DNA from: DSXH01 sp020724325 | GTDB lineage: Bacteria; Bacteroidota; Ignavibacteria; Ignavibacteriales; Melioribacteraceae | Assembly (NCBI GenBank): GCA_040756515.1 | Contig: JBFLYW010000006.1 | Coordinates: 1 to 64,000 of the forward strand | Reading direction: 5' to 3' | DNA: 64,000 nt | Shown: positions 1-9,378 of the stretch, in pieces | Numbering within the stretch: the first letter of the stretch is position 1 | How the letters are laid out: each line of letters starts with the position of its first letter | Notes under the pieces: model-generated | Databases searched by the model: none | What the model was told of the DNA's origin: nothing | What the model saw: the letters and a program-made list of their open reading frames with translations, nothing else | Position numbers and translations under genes: made by a program

Positions 1-23
1 CACTCATTCTTTTTCTTGTTTCC

Positions 24-36
24 CCCGCATTGCGGG
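24..36. other. Short GC-rich hairpin near window start
   Basis: CCCGC and GCGGG face each other around a 3-base ATT loop in otherwise AT-rich DNA. No T-tract follows, so an intrinsic terminator is unlikely. It may be a small palindromic repeat like the GC-rich ones at 13270 and 55801, although its sequence differs. Confidence 0.3.
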
Positions 37-141
37 ATTTCATTTCATTCAACATTATTGACTCCTGTTAATTTGGTTACACAAATTTCAATTTAACAAA
101 AGTCATATTCCAACTTAAGCATAACAATCGGGTCAATTATT

Positions 142-663
142 TTGCAGTGGTCAGTTTCGGTTGGAGTTACAAGTTACAAGATAAAAGCCAATTATGTGCC
201 CGATAATTCTGTTAATCTTGAAGAAGCACTTAACTCCGGCAGCCCTTTGATTGATGACTTTGATGTTGGAACTGTTACATCCGTTAGATTGAATGACATA
301 CTAAAGAGGGAATTGTTAGCAGACACAAATATTGTAGTAGTAGTAAAAGCATTTGTGAAGGGACCTGGCGGTGGCGATGTACTTAATAGTCCGCTCGTTA
401 CTTTCAAAACAAATAAAACCGGTGCTAAAACCGAAACAGTTAGATTCGGTAATCCAGATTTGATAAGATTAGCCAACCTTCTGCCGCCGCAATTTAACAA
501 AGAGTTAAGAGATAAATTGGTTAATGGAGAAATTCAACCAGAACAAATTCAGATAAGCGATGAAAACGGGAATATAATGAGCTTTGCGGACTTTTTGGTT
601 CTTCTCGGTTATCTTGAGCAAAATAACAGTGCAATTGTTTCAATTACATTTTCTCCAAAATGA
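142..663 (+). CDS. Fibronectin type III-like protein, 5' end uncertain
   Basis: Function unknown. The 173-residue product begins inside what looks like a beta-strand of a fibronectin-like domain (QWSVSVGVTSYKIK). It continues with an EEALNSGSP segment, like the module repeated in the two large proteins at 35166-40805, and a less recognisable C-terminal half. The only available start is TTG at 142 with no clear ribosome binding site; an in-frame stop lies at 94-96. The codons between that stop and the TTG also read like domain sequence, so a frameshift or truncation of the 5' end is possible. The gene lies 18 bases before the FecR-domain gene and is probably cotranscribed with it. No signal peptide is visible from this start. 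Confidence 0.55.
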   Translation: MQWSVSVGVTSYKIKANYVPDNSVNLEEALNSGSPLIDDFDVGTVTSVRLNDILKRELLADTNIVVVVKAFVKGPGGGDVLNSPLVTFKTNKTGAKTETVRFGNPDLIRLANLLPPQFNKELRDKLVNGEIQPEQIQISDENGNIMSFADFLVLLGYLEQNNSAIVSITFSPK

Positions 664-681
664 TTAACAGAGGAGTATGAA

Positions 682-1386
682 ATGATAAATCCCAAAATTA
701 TTTTAATAGCATTAGGAATTTTTTTAATAACCGGATTTTCATCAGAAAAAAATTCTCAAGCACCTGCTGACACTCCAATTCTTCAGGTTAAAAAAATTAT
801 TAAGGATGTAACTTTCAAAGAAAACCGTGAACAATCCGACTGGGGAAAAGCTAAAGTAGGCATTACTCTAAGTGATGGAGGGCAGGTAAAAACGGGTTCA
901 AGTTCCTTAGCTCTTGTTCATTTTATAGATGGTTCCGGCTTATTGAGAGTTAGAGAAAATTCCATCTTGAATATTTATGGTTCTTCTAAAAACAAGAAGA
1001 TGTCTAAAGAAACTTTTATTAACAAAGGTATAGTTGGATTCGAAGTAAATAAGCAGGCTGAAGATGAAGAATTTAAGTTTACTACTCCTACGGTTGTTGC
1101 ATCCATAAGAGGCACGGATGGATTTATTGAACATAACGACAATGATACAACCTCTACAATATTTTTGAATACTGGCTCGGCAACATTTCGGACTCTAAGC
1201 GGAGAGGAAGGATTGCTTGGAAGCGGCAACACATTAAAGGTTAGTAAGGACGGTACTTTTTCTCTTTCAAATTCTACTGCAGAGGATACTACAAGGTACA
1301 AATCATCTAAAGTAACAACAACAAAACAGGTGATAATTAGGACGAGAAATGGTGATATAAAGATTGAATATTTACAGGATAAATAA
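682..1386 (+). CDS. FecR domain-containing exported protein
   Basis: A 234-residue protein with an N-terminal hydrophobic segment (residues 4-19) that looks like a signal peptide or anchor. The FecR-like beta domain spans about residues 35-200, with the characteristic TPTVVASIRGTDG stretch near residues 134-147. FecR domains outside iron-uptake systems occur in periplasmic or surface proteins and probably bind or sense ligands. The ATG follows a good AGAGGAG ribosome binding site. The genes around it are a fibronectin-like protein, a large barrel-like protein and a CHASE2 cyclase, all in one direction with short gaps, which suggests a shared envelope-sensing role. No sigma factor or TonB receptor partner is present, so classical FecIR signalling is unlikely. 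Confidence 0.8.
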   Translation: MINPKIILIALGIFLITGFSSEKNSQAPADTPILQVKKIIKDVTFKENREQSDWGKAKVGITLSDGGQVKTGSSSLALVHFIDGSGLLRVRENSILNIYGSSKNKKMSKETFINKGIVGFEVNKQAEDEEFKFTTPTVVASIRGTDGFIEHNDNDTTSTIFLNTGSATFRTLSGEEGLLGSGNTLKVSKDGTFSLSNSTAEDTTRYKSSKVTTTKQVIIRTRNGDIKIEYLQDK

Positions 1387-1426
1387 AAAATTATTCATAC
1401 AATAAATTTTGATAGCAGAGGACAAG

Positions 1427-3811
1427 ATGAAAAAGTTTCTAGTTACTTCGCTGGTATTAATTTTTTCAGTCTCTAATATTTATTCCCAGGCAAGCGAATA
1501 TATTTCTGCAGTAAGAATTGGCGATGCTAAAGAAAAAACGCCGGTTAATGTTTCTGCAACACTATTTTCCAGCGAAAATATTTCCGGTATCGAATTGTTC
1601 TTTAAGAAATTTGGTGAGAATGAATACCGAAATGTGGAAATGTTAATTGCCGGGAATTCTGCTTCGGCATTAATTGATGCTGAATATGTTCTCCCTCCTT
1701 ATATCGATTATTATTTACTTATTACACTCGAAAATGGTACTACTCAAACGTATCCGATGGGTATTGAACAGGGAAACGCACCGCTTCAAATTGCTATTTC
1801 TGGAGTGAGTGAAAAAGATAAGGAAATTATAATCCTGAGTCCTGCCGATGGCGAAATTCTTTCCGCAGAAAATCTTCTTATTTCTGTTTCATTCTTTAAA
1901 GCTCCGGACAATGTTGACATAAAGAAATCAAAAATATTTTTGAACAATGAAGATGTTACAGGTCTCGCGTTATTTACAAATGAACTGATTGTACTAAGCG
2001 GGGAAAATTTTGGAGGTTATCTTCCAGGCGGCTCCCGACTCTTGAAGGTAGAAGTTTATAATAAGGACGGAAATTTGTATCACACAATTTCGAGAACATT
2101 TCAAGTTGTATCCGCTGCTATTGCGGAAGAGGTTAGTTCATTATGGAAATCGGTCGGAAGCTTTAGAGCAGAATCGAGAAGCGAAACATTTAATAATGTT
2201 TCTACGTGGTATAATACTTTGAGTGCCGATTTTAACGCTTCCTACAGTCAATGGAGAATGAATGGGTATGTTTATTTAACCACGGAAGAGAAAACAAATT
2301 TACAGCCGTATAACCGTTACTCCGCACAACTTAAAGGAGGGGAATGGTTAGAGTTAAGAGTTGGTGATACTTATCCGCGTTTTCCAAGTTTAATTATGGA
2401 TGGAAAAAGAGTACGTGGATTTAGCGGTTACATTAATCTCGGTTTCTTAAACGTTGCTGCTGCAATAGGAGAATCGGATAGGAAAGTTGAAGGGAAATTA
2501 ATCCAGACTTACACAAAAGAACAGGTTCCATTAGGAAGTGATATAATTCCAATAAGTGCTTCGAAATACGGTAAGCCGTTCGGTAAAGTTAATTTAGGAA
2601 CCTATCAAAGGGATTTATTTGCATTGCGCCCGTCTTTCGGAAGCGGGGAAAATTTTCAGCTCGGATTTACATACCTTCATTCAAAAGATAAAACCGGCTC
2701 AATAGAATTCGGCGCTCGTCCACAAGAAAATGTTGTTTTAGGAAGCGATATAAAAATTGCATTAGATGAACAGAACTTTCTGTTTACTACTCAAGTAGCA
2801 TTCAGCATGTTCAATAAAGATATTTCTTCCGGAAATTTAACAGATTCGCAAATCGATTCTATATTTGGTCCTAGCGGATTATATGATATTGATCCGGATA
2901 AAGTGAAAACTATTCGTGATGTTTTAGGAAAATTTATTACGGTTAACCAGTATATCGGTCCGCTTAATCCACAAGAATTTGCATCGGTTGCAGGAGAAGC
3001 AGCTCTTAGTCTTAACTACCTTAATAATTCTTTGCGCGCTTCGTATATCTATCGCGGTAACGACTATTTTTCGTTCGGTCAATCCTATGTTAGAACTGAT
3101 TTGAAAGGAATTAATATTGTAGATAGAATACGCATGTTCGACAATAGAGTTTTTCTATCGCTTGGATATGAAAGCTTAGAAGATAATCTTCAAAAAACAA
3201 AACCGGCAACAACTAAATACAATACTTTGAGTGCTTCATTATCCATCTTTCCTAGAGCAGATTTTCCGAATATCACAATCGGATTTAATAAATCCGAAAA
3301 CAATAACGGTTTGAAAGTAACAGATTCTGCTAATAAAGATTTTGTAGTAGATGATATTACAAACCGGTTCATTCTTCAATTATCATACGATTTTAACGCT
3401 ATAGTAAAACATAACTCTGCATTATCATTTACAACTCAAAATAGAGAAGATAACAGCATATCAAATACAGACGCAACATATAATGCTGCTGGATTCACAC
3501 TAAATAGTTACTGGAATTCACAATTATCTACGCTATTCCAAATTCTTTACAGCTCAAGTGAAATTGCTAAAATACCATTCAATTATTTTTCTTTAAGTCT
3601 TGGGGGAAGATATAGATTACTCGAAAATAAATTACAGCTCTCCGCAACTTTGAATCCGAGCTTTGGAGATTTTAAGAGACAGACTTTTGAGTTTTTGGCT
3701 GATTACAATATAATTGCAAATCTTAACCTGGCATTACAGGCAAGGGTATTTAGAGTACCGGGTAAAGATACTAACTCGATAATCGGCTTAGTAACTAGAT
3801 TCAATTTTTAG
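1427..3811 (+). CDS. Large outer-membrane beta-barrel-like protein
   Basis: No recognised family. The start is set at ATG 1427, six bases after an AGAGGA site; a TTG at 1409 would put that site inside the coding region. The 794-residue product has a signal peptide (residues 1-20, ending near IYSQA), then an immunoglobulin-like region with an ILSPADGE repeat-type strand up to about residue 240. A long stretch of alternating polar and aromatic residues follows and ends VTRFNF, as expected for an outer-membrane barrel. It lies 40 bases after the FecR-domain gene and 15 bases before the CHASE2 cyclase gene. By position it may be the outer-membrane partner of that signalling pair; this is inference. 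Confidence 0.75.
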   Translation: MKKFLVTSLVLIFSVSNIYSQASEYISAVRIGDAKEKTPVNVSATLFSSENISGIELFFKKFGENEYRNVEMLIAGNSASALIDAEYVLPPYIDYYLLITLENGTTQTYPMGIEQGNAPLQIAISGVSEKDKEIIILSPADGEILSAENLLISVSFFKAPDNVDIKKSKIFLNNEDVTGLALFTNELIVLSGENFGGYLPGGSRLLKVEVYNKDGNLYHTISRTFQVVSAAIAEEVSSLWKSVGSFRAESRSETFNNVSTWYNTLSADFNASYSQWRMNGYVYLTTEEKTNLQPYNRYSAQLKGGEWLELRVGDTYPRFPSLIMDGKRVRGFSGYINLGFLNVAAAIGESDRKVEGKLIQTYTKEQVPLGSDIIPISASKYGKPFGKVNLGTYQRDLFALRPSFGSGENFQLGFTYLHSKDKTGSIEFGARPQENVVLGSDIKIALDEQNFLFTTQVAFSMFNKDISSGNLTDSQIDSIFGPSGLYDIDPDKVKTIRDVLGKFITVNQYIGPLNPQEFASVAGEAALSLNYLNNSLRASYIYRGNDYFSFGQSYVRTDLKGINIVDRIRMFDNRVFLSLGYESLEDNLQKTKPATTKYNTLSASLSIFPRADFPNITIGFNKSENNNGLKVTDSANKDFVVDDITNRFILQLSYDFNAIVKHNSALSFTTQNREDNSISNTDATYNAAGFTLNSYWNSQLSTLFQILYSSSEIAKIPFNYFSLSLGGRYRLLENKLQLSATLNPSFGDFKRQTFEFLADYNIIANLNLALQARVFRVPGKDTNSIIGLVTRFNF

Positions 3812-3826
3812 ATTGGTTAACAAATA

Positions 3827-6046
3827 ATGTCTTCCGGTAAAAGAAAATTAATCTGGTTGCTAAAAAGCAGCGTATTTATTTTTGCAGCTTTACTTCTTAC
3901 CATAATTCTAACTCAGGATATATTTTTTACGTTTGCACCTTTAAAAGAGCTGGAACTAAAATTACTTGATAACCGGTTCTTGGAACGCGGTAAAATTGAT
4001 ATTAAAGACTCTTCTGATGTTGTTATTTTAGAAATTACTCAAGATGCATACGATCAAATACCGCCGCCATCAAATAAATGGCCATGGCCCCGCTCAATAT
4101 TTGCAAATGTTATTGAAAATCTAAATGAAGCAGGTGTAAAAGCCATTGGTCTGGATATCAACATGGCTTCTCCGGATCAATTCTCTCCTAAGAACGATAG
4201 TCAGCTTACCGATGTAATCCGTAAATACAGAAATGTTGTGGTTGCTGGTAAAATTGACATCGAAGCCGAACAGCTATTTGATATTGGAAAATCATATATA
4301 CGGAAACTCGATCAAAATTATGGCAATATCTTTTTTTCAGCCGATAGTTCAATTGGGATTGTTAATCCGCCGCCGGATTATGATAAAGTTTTTAGACGCT
4401 ACTTACCATACGTAAAATCTGGCGTAGATGAAAAGATTCTGCCAAGTTTCGGTTTTGCGCTTATCAATAAATATTTTGGTAATAAAAATTCAGATTTAGC
4501 AGAAAGAGTTGACGGATATTTTGAATTAGACAATAAATTAATTCCACAATTCGACAGATATAGTGTTCTTATAAATTTTTATGGTCCATCGCGGACTTTT
4601 CCGCACATAAAATTAATTGATGTATTGGATGATAAAGATTTTAAGACTATTGATGAGATAGAGTATAATGATGATGTTAATACGTGGGAAGAATATTTAT
4701 CGGATCCTGGACTAAGAAAAATTTTAGAAAATAAGATTGTTTTAATCGGCTCTACAATGCCGGAAGACCGCGATTTACTACCAATATCTTTTGCAGAAGG
4801 GAAGAGAAAAGGGGATAACATAATTTACGGTGTTGAATATCATGCAAATATTATCCAGAATATTTTGTGGGAAGATTATCTCTTTGTTCAATCAAAATCT
4901 GAAGAAATCTTACTCATTATATTTCTTACAATTTTTATCTTTATTGTAACTTCCCTTATAAGAAAAGTTAAGTTAAGAGTAGGAATTTTATCGGAAATAT
5001 TAAATCTTATTACAATAGCATTAATAGTTTACGCTGTTTATTTGATTAGTATTTATCTGTTCATCAGCAACAAAATGGTAGTTGCAATAGTAAGTCCATC
5101 GTTAGCAATAGTATTCGCATATCTTGGTAGTACCGCATATCATTTTATTAAGGAGAGACATCAGAACGTTTTAATTACCGGCATGTTTAGTCAATATGTA
5201 AGCAAATCTATAGTTAGCGAGTTACTTGCAAATCCGGATAAATTAAAATTGGGCGGCGAGAAAAAAACTCTAACCGTTCTATTCAGCGATATAGCCGGAT
5301 TTACAACTTTCGCAGAGAAGAAAGAACCTGAAGAACTTGTAAGCTTTATAAATGAATTTCTGAATGAGATGACGGAAATAATAATCAATAATGGAGGAAC
5401 TCTAGATAAATATCTTGGTGATGCGGTAATGGCATTCTGGGGCGCTCCTGTAGAAATTGAAGATCATGCATTCAAAGCGTGTTTGTCAGCTCTACAAATG
5501 CAAGATAAACTTGCAGAGCTGCGCGATAAATGGTCTAAAGCCGGCGAACCACTAATTCATATTAGGATTGGAATTAATTCTGGAGAAGTAATTGTCGGTA
5601 ATATCGGCGGTAAAAAACGTTTTGACTATACTGTTCTTGGCGATGATGTAAATCTTGCCTCGCGGCTTGAAGGTGCCAACAAAGAATACGGTTCCAATAT
5701 TATGATAAGCGGCTCTACATATGAAATTGTTAAAGATAAATTTCTTGTTAGAGAACTTGATATTATCCGGGTTAAAGGTAAAGTTGAACCGACAAAAGTT
5801 TACGAGCTGATAAGTCTGGTTGACGATCCCAAAGCTTTATCTGCAATTGATAAGATGCACGAATATTTTCAGGGCATTGAACTTTACAGGCACAGATGTT
5901 TTGAAGCAGCGATTGACTATTTTAAGAGATGCTCGGAAAAATTGGGCGATTATCCTTCAAAAGTTTACATGAACAGATGTAACTATTATCTTCAAAACCC
6001 TCCACCTGATGATTGGGATGGCGTATTTGAATTTAAAACTAAATGA
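3827..6046 (+). CDS. CHASE2-domain adenylate cyclase
   Basis: Predicted membrane receptor making cAMP. The order is an N-terminal transmembrane helix (about residues 10-30), an extracytoplasmic CHASE2 domain (about 35-345, with WPWPRS and GLDINM), three transmembrane helices (about 358-440), and a class III cyclase domain (about 478-660). Catalytic residues are visible: metal aspartates in FSDIAGFT and KYLGDAV, the substrate-selecting lysine of LDKYLGD and aspartate of FDYTVLGD (adenylate rather than guanylate type), and the Asn/Arg pair of VNLASRLE. A C-terminal tail of about 75 residues may be helical repeat. It is the last gene of the probable FecR/barrel operon. Its stop codon directly abuts that of the convergent lptG-like gene. 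Confidence 0.9.
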   Translation: MSSGKRKLIWLLKSSVFIFAALLLTIILTQDIFFTFAPLKELELKLLDNRFLERGKIDIKDSSDVVILEITQDAYDQIPPPSNKWPWPRSIFANVIENLNEAGVKAIGLDINMASPDQFSPKNDSQLTDVIRKYRNVVVAGKIDIEAEQLFDIGKSYIRKLDQNYGNIFFSADSSIGIVNPPPDYDKVFRRYLPYVKSGVDEKILPSFGFALINKYFGNKNSDLAERVDGYFELDNKLIPQFDRYSVLINFYGPSRTFPHIKLIDVLDDKDFKTIDEIEYNDDVNTWEEYLSDPGLRKILENKIVLIGSTMPEDRDLLPISFAEGKRKGDNIIYGVEYHANIIQNILWEDYLFVQSKSEEILLIIFLTIFIFIVTSLIRKVKLRVGILSEILNLITIALIVYAVYLISIYLFISNKMVVAIVSPSLAIVFAYLGSTAYHFIKERHQNVLITGMFSQYVSKSIVSELLANPDKLKLGGEKKTLTVLFSDIAGFTTFAEKKEPEELVSFINEFLNEMTEIIINNGGTLDKYLGDAVMAFWGAPVEIEDHAFKACLSALQMQDKLAELRDKWSKAGEPLIHIRIGINSGEVIVGNIGGKKRFDYTVLGDDVNLASRLEGANKEYGSNIMISGSTYEIVKDKFLVRELDIIRVKGKVEPTKVYELISLVDDPKALSAIDKMHEYFQGIELYRHRCFEAAIDYFKRCSEKLGDYPSKVYMNRCNYYLQNPPPDDWDGVFEFKTK

Positions 6047-7129
6047 TTACTTAAGCGCACGCTTTATATTATAGATTGCAGCAACTAAAAAAATCAGATT
6101 TGCAATCCATGCCGTTATTAGAGGGTCCAATACTCCATTTTTACCAAATGCCTGGCTTACTTTCATAAAGACAAGATAGACAAATGTAATAAGCAAATTT
6201 ATTCCAAACTGAATTGCCAGTCCGCCTCTCCTTCTGTTGGCTGAAATTGGCAGACCAAAGAAAACCACAACAACACTTGCAAATGCATATGCTATTCTGG
6301 ATTGGTATTCAATCAATATCGAAGTAGGATCGTTGCCGGTTCTTTTCTGCTCGTCAGCATAATCTGATAACTCTGCAAGTGACATTTCTTCCGGCTTCCT
6401 CTGTTTTTTAATAACGTCTTCAGGTTTGAAATTCAACCCGAAAAATTCTTTTTCAATAAACTTCTGCATTACTTCCGTTGAATCGGATATAGACCTTACA
6501 GTTCCGTTCGATAAAATCCAGCAACCTTTTACATTATCGTATTTCATTCTTTGTGCATCGGTTCTCTTTATCAAACGCGTTTTATCAGCCGGATTAAATT
6601 CCTGAATACTAATCTGGTGAGCTTGCTTGTTGGCAATATCATAATAATTTATTGTAACAATTCTTGATTTTGTATCCTGGAAAAAGATGTTGCTTCCGAA
6701 ATAAACAATCCCTTTTTTCATGTATGATTGTTCTATAAATACTTTGTGTTTATTTGCCAATGGAACAAGGTAACCGCCAACGTAAACACTTATAGAGCTT
6801 ATTAGGAATGACACTACTATAAACGGCGTCATAAACCTGTATAAACTTATTCCACCGGCTTTTAATGCTGTAATCTCGTTAAGTGAAGACATTCTGCCGG
6901 CGGTAAATAAACTTGCAAGTAAAACAGCAACAGGAGTAATTAAACGGATTATTTCTGGCATGAATACAAGGTAGTATTGAAGTATAATGATTGAGGGTAC
7001 ATTCTGATCGATGAAATCATCCAGGTTTTCCATCATATCAATCACTACAAAAATAAGCGTGAAAGCAACAAGTCCGAATAGAATCGTCTGGATAAATTGT
7101 TTTATGAGGTACCTGTCTAATATTTTCAT
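6047..7129 (-). CDS. lptG: LptF/LptG family permease (LptG-like)
   Basis: A 360-residue inner-membrane protein of the YjgP/YjgQ family, which with LptB and LptC extracts lipopolysaccharide and passes it to the periplasmic bridge. It starts MKILDRYL and has the family pattern of three N-terminal helices, a periplasmic beta-jellyroll region (about residues 125-260) and three C-terminal helices. The family signature MSSLNEITALKAGGIS lies near residue 80. The start is three bases after the stop of the larger paralogue, so the two are translated from one message. The F and G names are assigned by size and order only. Confidence 0.85.
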   Translation of the reverse strand: MKILDRYLIKQFIQTILFGLVAFTLIFVVIDMMENLDDFIDQNVPSIIILQYYLVFMPEIIRLITPVAVLLASLFTAGRMSSLNEITALKAGGISLYRFMTPFIVVSFLISSISVYVGGYLVPLANKHKVFIEQSYMKKGIVYFGSNIFFQDTKSRIVTINYYDIANKQAHQISIQEFNPADKTRLIKRTDAQRMKYDNVKGCWILSNGTVRSISDSTEVMQKFIEKEFFGLNFKPEDVIKKQRKPEEMSLAELSDYADEQKRTGNDPTSILIEYQSRIAYAFASVVVVFFGLPISANRRRGGLAIQFGINLLITFVYLVFMKVSQAFGKNGVLDPLITAWIANLIFLVAAIYNIKRALK

Positions 7130-7132
7130 TTA

Positions 7133-8506
7133 TTATTCAATTGAAGAATTATTATCTTCGTTCGGTCTCCACGATTTTGGAATATACTTCAATAAGAAAT
7201 CGAAGCTGATTGTAACTTTTTCCCTTGCACTTTTTATTGTAATTAAAACTCCTACAATTGTTAGAAGAATGTTAGCGCTCCAAATTCCCCACAAAGGAGA
7301 AACAATTCCTCTATCTGCTAATTTTTCACCTCCAATTAAAAATGCCCAGTAGATAAGAAAGAAAATTAAACTGATACCGGCAGCCATTCCAAAGCCGCCC
7401 CTTTTCATCATTGTGCCAAGAGGTGCGCCAATTAAGATGAATACAATACATGCAAACGGAAGTGAGTATTTTTTATGAATCTCAACCCAATAACTGTTAA
7501 TCTCCTTTTTACCGTAATCGAGTCTATTAGTTATGCTGATTATGGAATTTGCATGAGATTGGATCCGCTGCTGTGCTCTTATGTATGTATTACTCAATGT
7601 TTCGGGAGAAATAATGTTAGTTCCGGATATATCAATTTGTTTTCTCAGGATCGAATTAAACTGACGATTAAAATCGGAAACATTTCTTTGATAGATCCCA
7701 TCCAAACTGTCAACAATAACAATCATATCCTGTGCCCCCATTTCGCGGTCGCCACGCGGACCTCCGGGTGCTGTCTGTTCAAATGTAAATTGTTCTGCCG
7801 GTAATGCAATTTTGTGTCTTTCAAATCTCAGCTTACGATATACATTTTCTTTCGAATTATCCGATTCATGTATTTCACCGTTAACAAGATCCATTATTAA
7901 CTTCTTCTGATTCCTTGATAAATAAATTTTACCTTCTGCAGCTGTAACAATATTTACCTTGGGCGGATTCGTATAATCGTAAATTGTAATTTCCTTTAAC
8001 TCATTTTTAGTCTGATCAATTTCACGGACAAGTATAGAATAATTTGAAATCTCTTGAGAAAAAACTCCGGGTACAAGAGATAGAGTAGGCTTCTTTCTGG
8101 AAATATCCTCCATTAAAAGTCGTGCCGCATGGTTTGCATCTGGATAAATATAATTGTTGAAATAGACCAGTAGAAATGCAATTACAACACTTGCTGCAAA
8201 CGGTGGTATCATCATTTTATATAAACTAACACCGGAAGATTTCAGAATTGCTACTTCATTATTCTGGGACATAGTTCCGAAAGCCATTAAAGTTGCTACA
8301 AGAATTGCCATAGGCACAACTAAAACAACCATCCATGCAAGGTTATATGTAATTAGTTTTATAATTACCCATGTATCAAGCCCTTTGCCAACTAGCTTAT
8401 CAGCATATTTCATCAAAAACTGGAGAAGAAATACAGAGATTAGTATGAATATCGAAAAAATGAAAGGAACCAGGTGATTCTTCAATATATATTTTATTAT
8501 GATCAT
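7133..8506 (-). CDS. lptF: LptF/LptG family permease (LptF-like)
   Basis: A 457-residue homologue of the adjacent permease and its likely partner in the lipopolysaccharide export transporter. The paired signature is MSQNNEVAILKSSGVS near residue 80. It has three N-terminal helices, a longer periplasmic domain (about residues 125-345), and three C-terminal helices after KKYSLPFACIVFILIGAP. It is first in the two-gene unit. The larger periplasmic region than in proteobacterial LptF is common in this phylum. ATG start; the upstream region is the gene-free stretch with the palindromic array. Confidence 0.83.
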   Translation of the reverse strand: MIIIKYILKNHLVPFIFSIFILISVFLLQFLMKYADKLVGKGLDTWVIIKLITYNLAWMVVLVVPMAILVATLMAFGTMSQNNEVAILKSSGVSLYKMMIPPFAASVVIAFLLVYFNNYIYPDANHAARLLMEDISRKKPTLSLVPGVFSQEISNYSILVREIDQTKNELKEITIYDYTNPPKVNIVTAAEGKIYLSRNQKKLIMDLVNGEIHESDNSKENVYRKLRFERHKIALPAEQFTFEQTAPGGPRGDREMGAQDMIVIVDSLDGIYQRNVSDFNRQFNSILRKQIDISGTNIISPETLSNTYIRAQQRIQSHANSIISITNRLDYGKKEINSYWVEIHKKYSLPFACIVFILIGAPLGTMMKRGGFGMAAGISLIFFLIYWAFLIGGEKLADRGIVSPLWGIWSANILLTIVGVLITIKSAREKVTISFDFLLKYIPKSWRPNEDNNSSIE

Positions 8507-8761
8507 AATTCAAGCAGTAAATCTTTTCTCAAATTTACCAATAATCTTTATAGAATAAAACGTGCCTCTGCTGTTAAACTCCTAATTAAAGAAAGCATAT
8601 TACTGAAAACAATTTTTTCTATTGTTCTGCTTAAAACCATTTCTGTGTTTATCCTAATTCTTGTTTTATTGACTTGAAGGGAGTTCAAGTTAGGTGTATA
8701 TTTGATTACCCAAATGATAAATAAGTGAAAAACTGATGTTATGCAGACGTTTAAAATCCTT
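8507..8761. other. Gene-free stretch, divergent spacer
   Basis: About 255 bases between the lptF start and the tandem array. It should hold the promoter for the lptF/lptG unit on the minus strand, but I could not place one with confidence. Short open frames on both strands have no ribosome binding site and no protein-like composition. No tRNA or riboswitch fold was recognised. Confidence 0.5.
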
Positions 8762-9332
8762 AGCCACAAAAGCACAGAATGGCTCTAAAATCATTTGTGC
8801 AAATTCGTGTAATTAGTGGCAATAATTAATAAGAAAGGTATTACGATATTTTTCGTAAATAACAATTATAAAAGAAAAGAAAGCCACAAAATCACTAAAG
8901 CACTAAAGAGCACTAAAATCATTTGTGCAAATTCGTGTAATTAGTGGCAATAATTAATAAGAAAGGTATTACGATATTTTTCGTAAATAATAATTATAAA
9001 AGAAAAGAAAGCCACAAAATCACCAAAGCACAAAATAGCAATAAAAACATTTGTGCAAATTCGTGTAATTAGTGGCAATAATTAATAAGAAAGGTATTAC
9101 GATATTTTTCGTAAATAACAATTATAAAAGAAAAGAAAGCCACAAAATCACCAAAGCACAAAATAGCAATAAAAACATTTGTGCAAATTCGTGTAATTAG
9201 TGGCAATAATTAATAAGAAAGGTATTACGATATTTTTCGTAAATAACAATTATAAAAGAAAAGAAAGCCACAAAATCACCAAAGCACAAAATAGCAATAA
9301 AAACATTTGTGCAAATTCGTGTAATTAGTGGC
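8762..9332. repeat. Tandem 128-bp array of palindromic elements
   Basis: Units begin at 8762 (121 bases), 8883, 9011 and 9139 (128 bases each), followed by a final partial unit at 9267-9332. Each unit is an imperfect palindrome of about 66 bases, opening GCCAC and closing GTGGC with inner GCACAAA facing TTTGTGC, followed by a 62-base linker. Each linker carries a second small hairpin, TTACGA-TATTTT-TCGTAA. The array starts and ends with a palindrome, so the layout is (palindrome-linker)4-palindrome. Units 3 to 5 are identical over their shared length, which points to recent expansion. It has no coding capacity and lies between lptF and the dipeptidase gene. Confidence 0.95.
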
Positions 9333-9378
9333 AAATAATTAAACAATTAACAAATATCTACTAACTGCGGAGGGACGC

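Noticed and set aside
8667..8700. Promoter with TTGACT and TATATT boxes before the palindromic array
   Set aside because: The spacing is about 22 bases, too long for a standard promoter, and the nearest plus-strand gene lies 680 bases away.
8474..8775. Small open frames on both strands in the spacer next to lptF
   Set aside because: They lack ribosome binding sites, have low-complexity or AT-driven composition, and overlap the promoter region.
8762..9332. CRISPR array
   Set aside because: Units are 121-128 bases and mostly identical, with no short direct repeats and unique spacers, and no cas genes are present.
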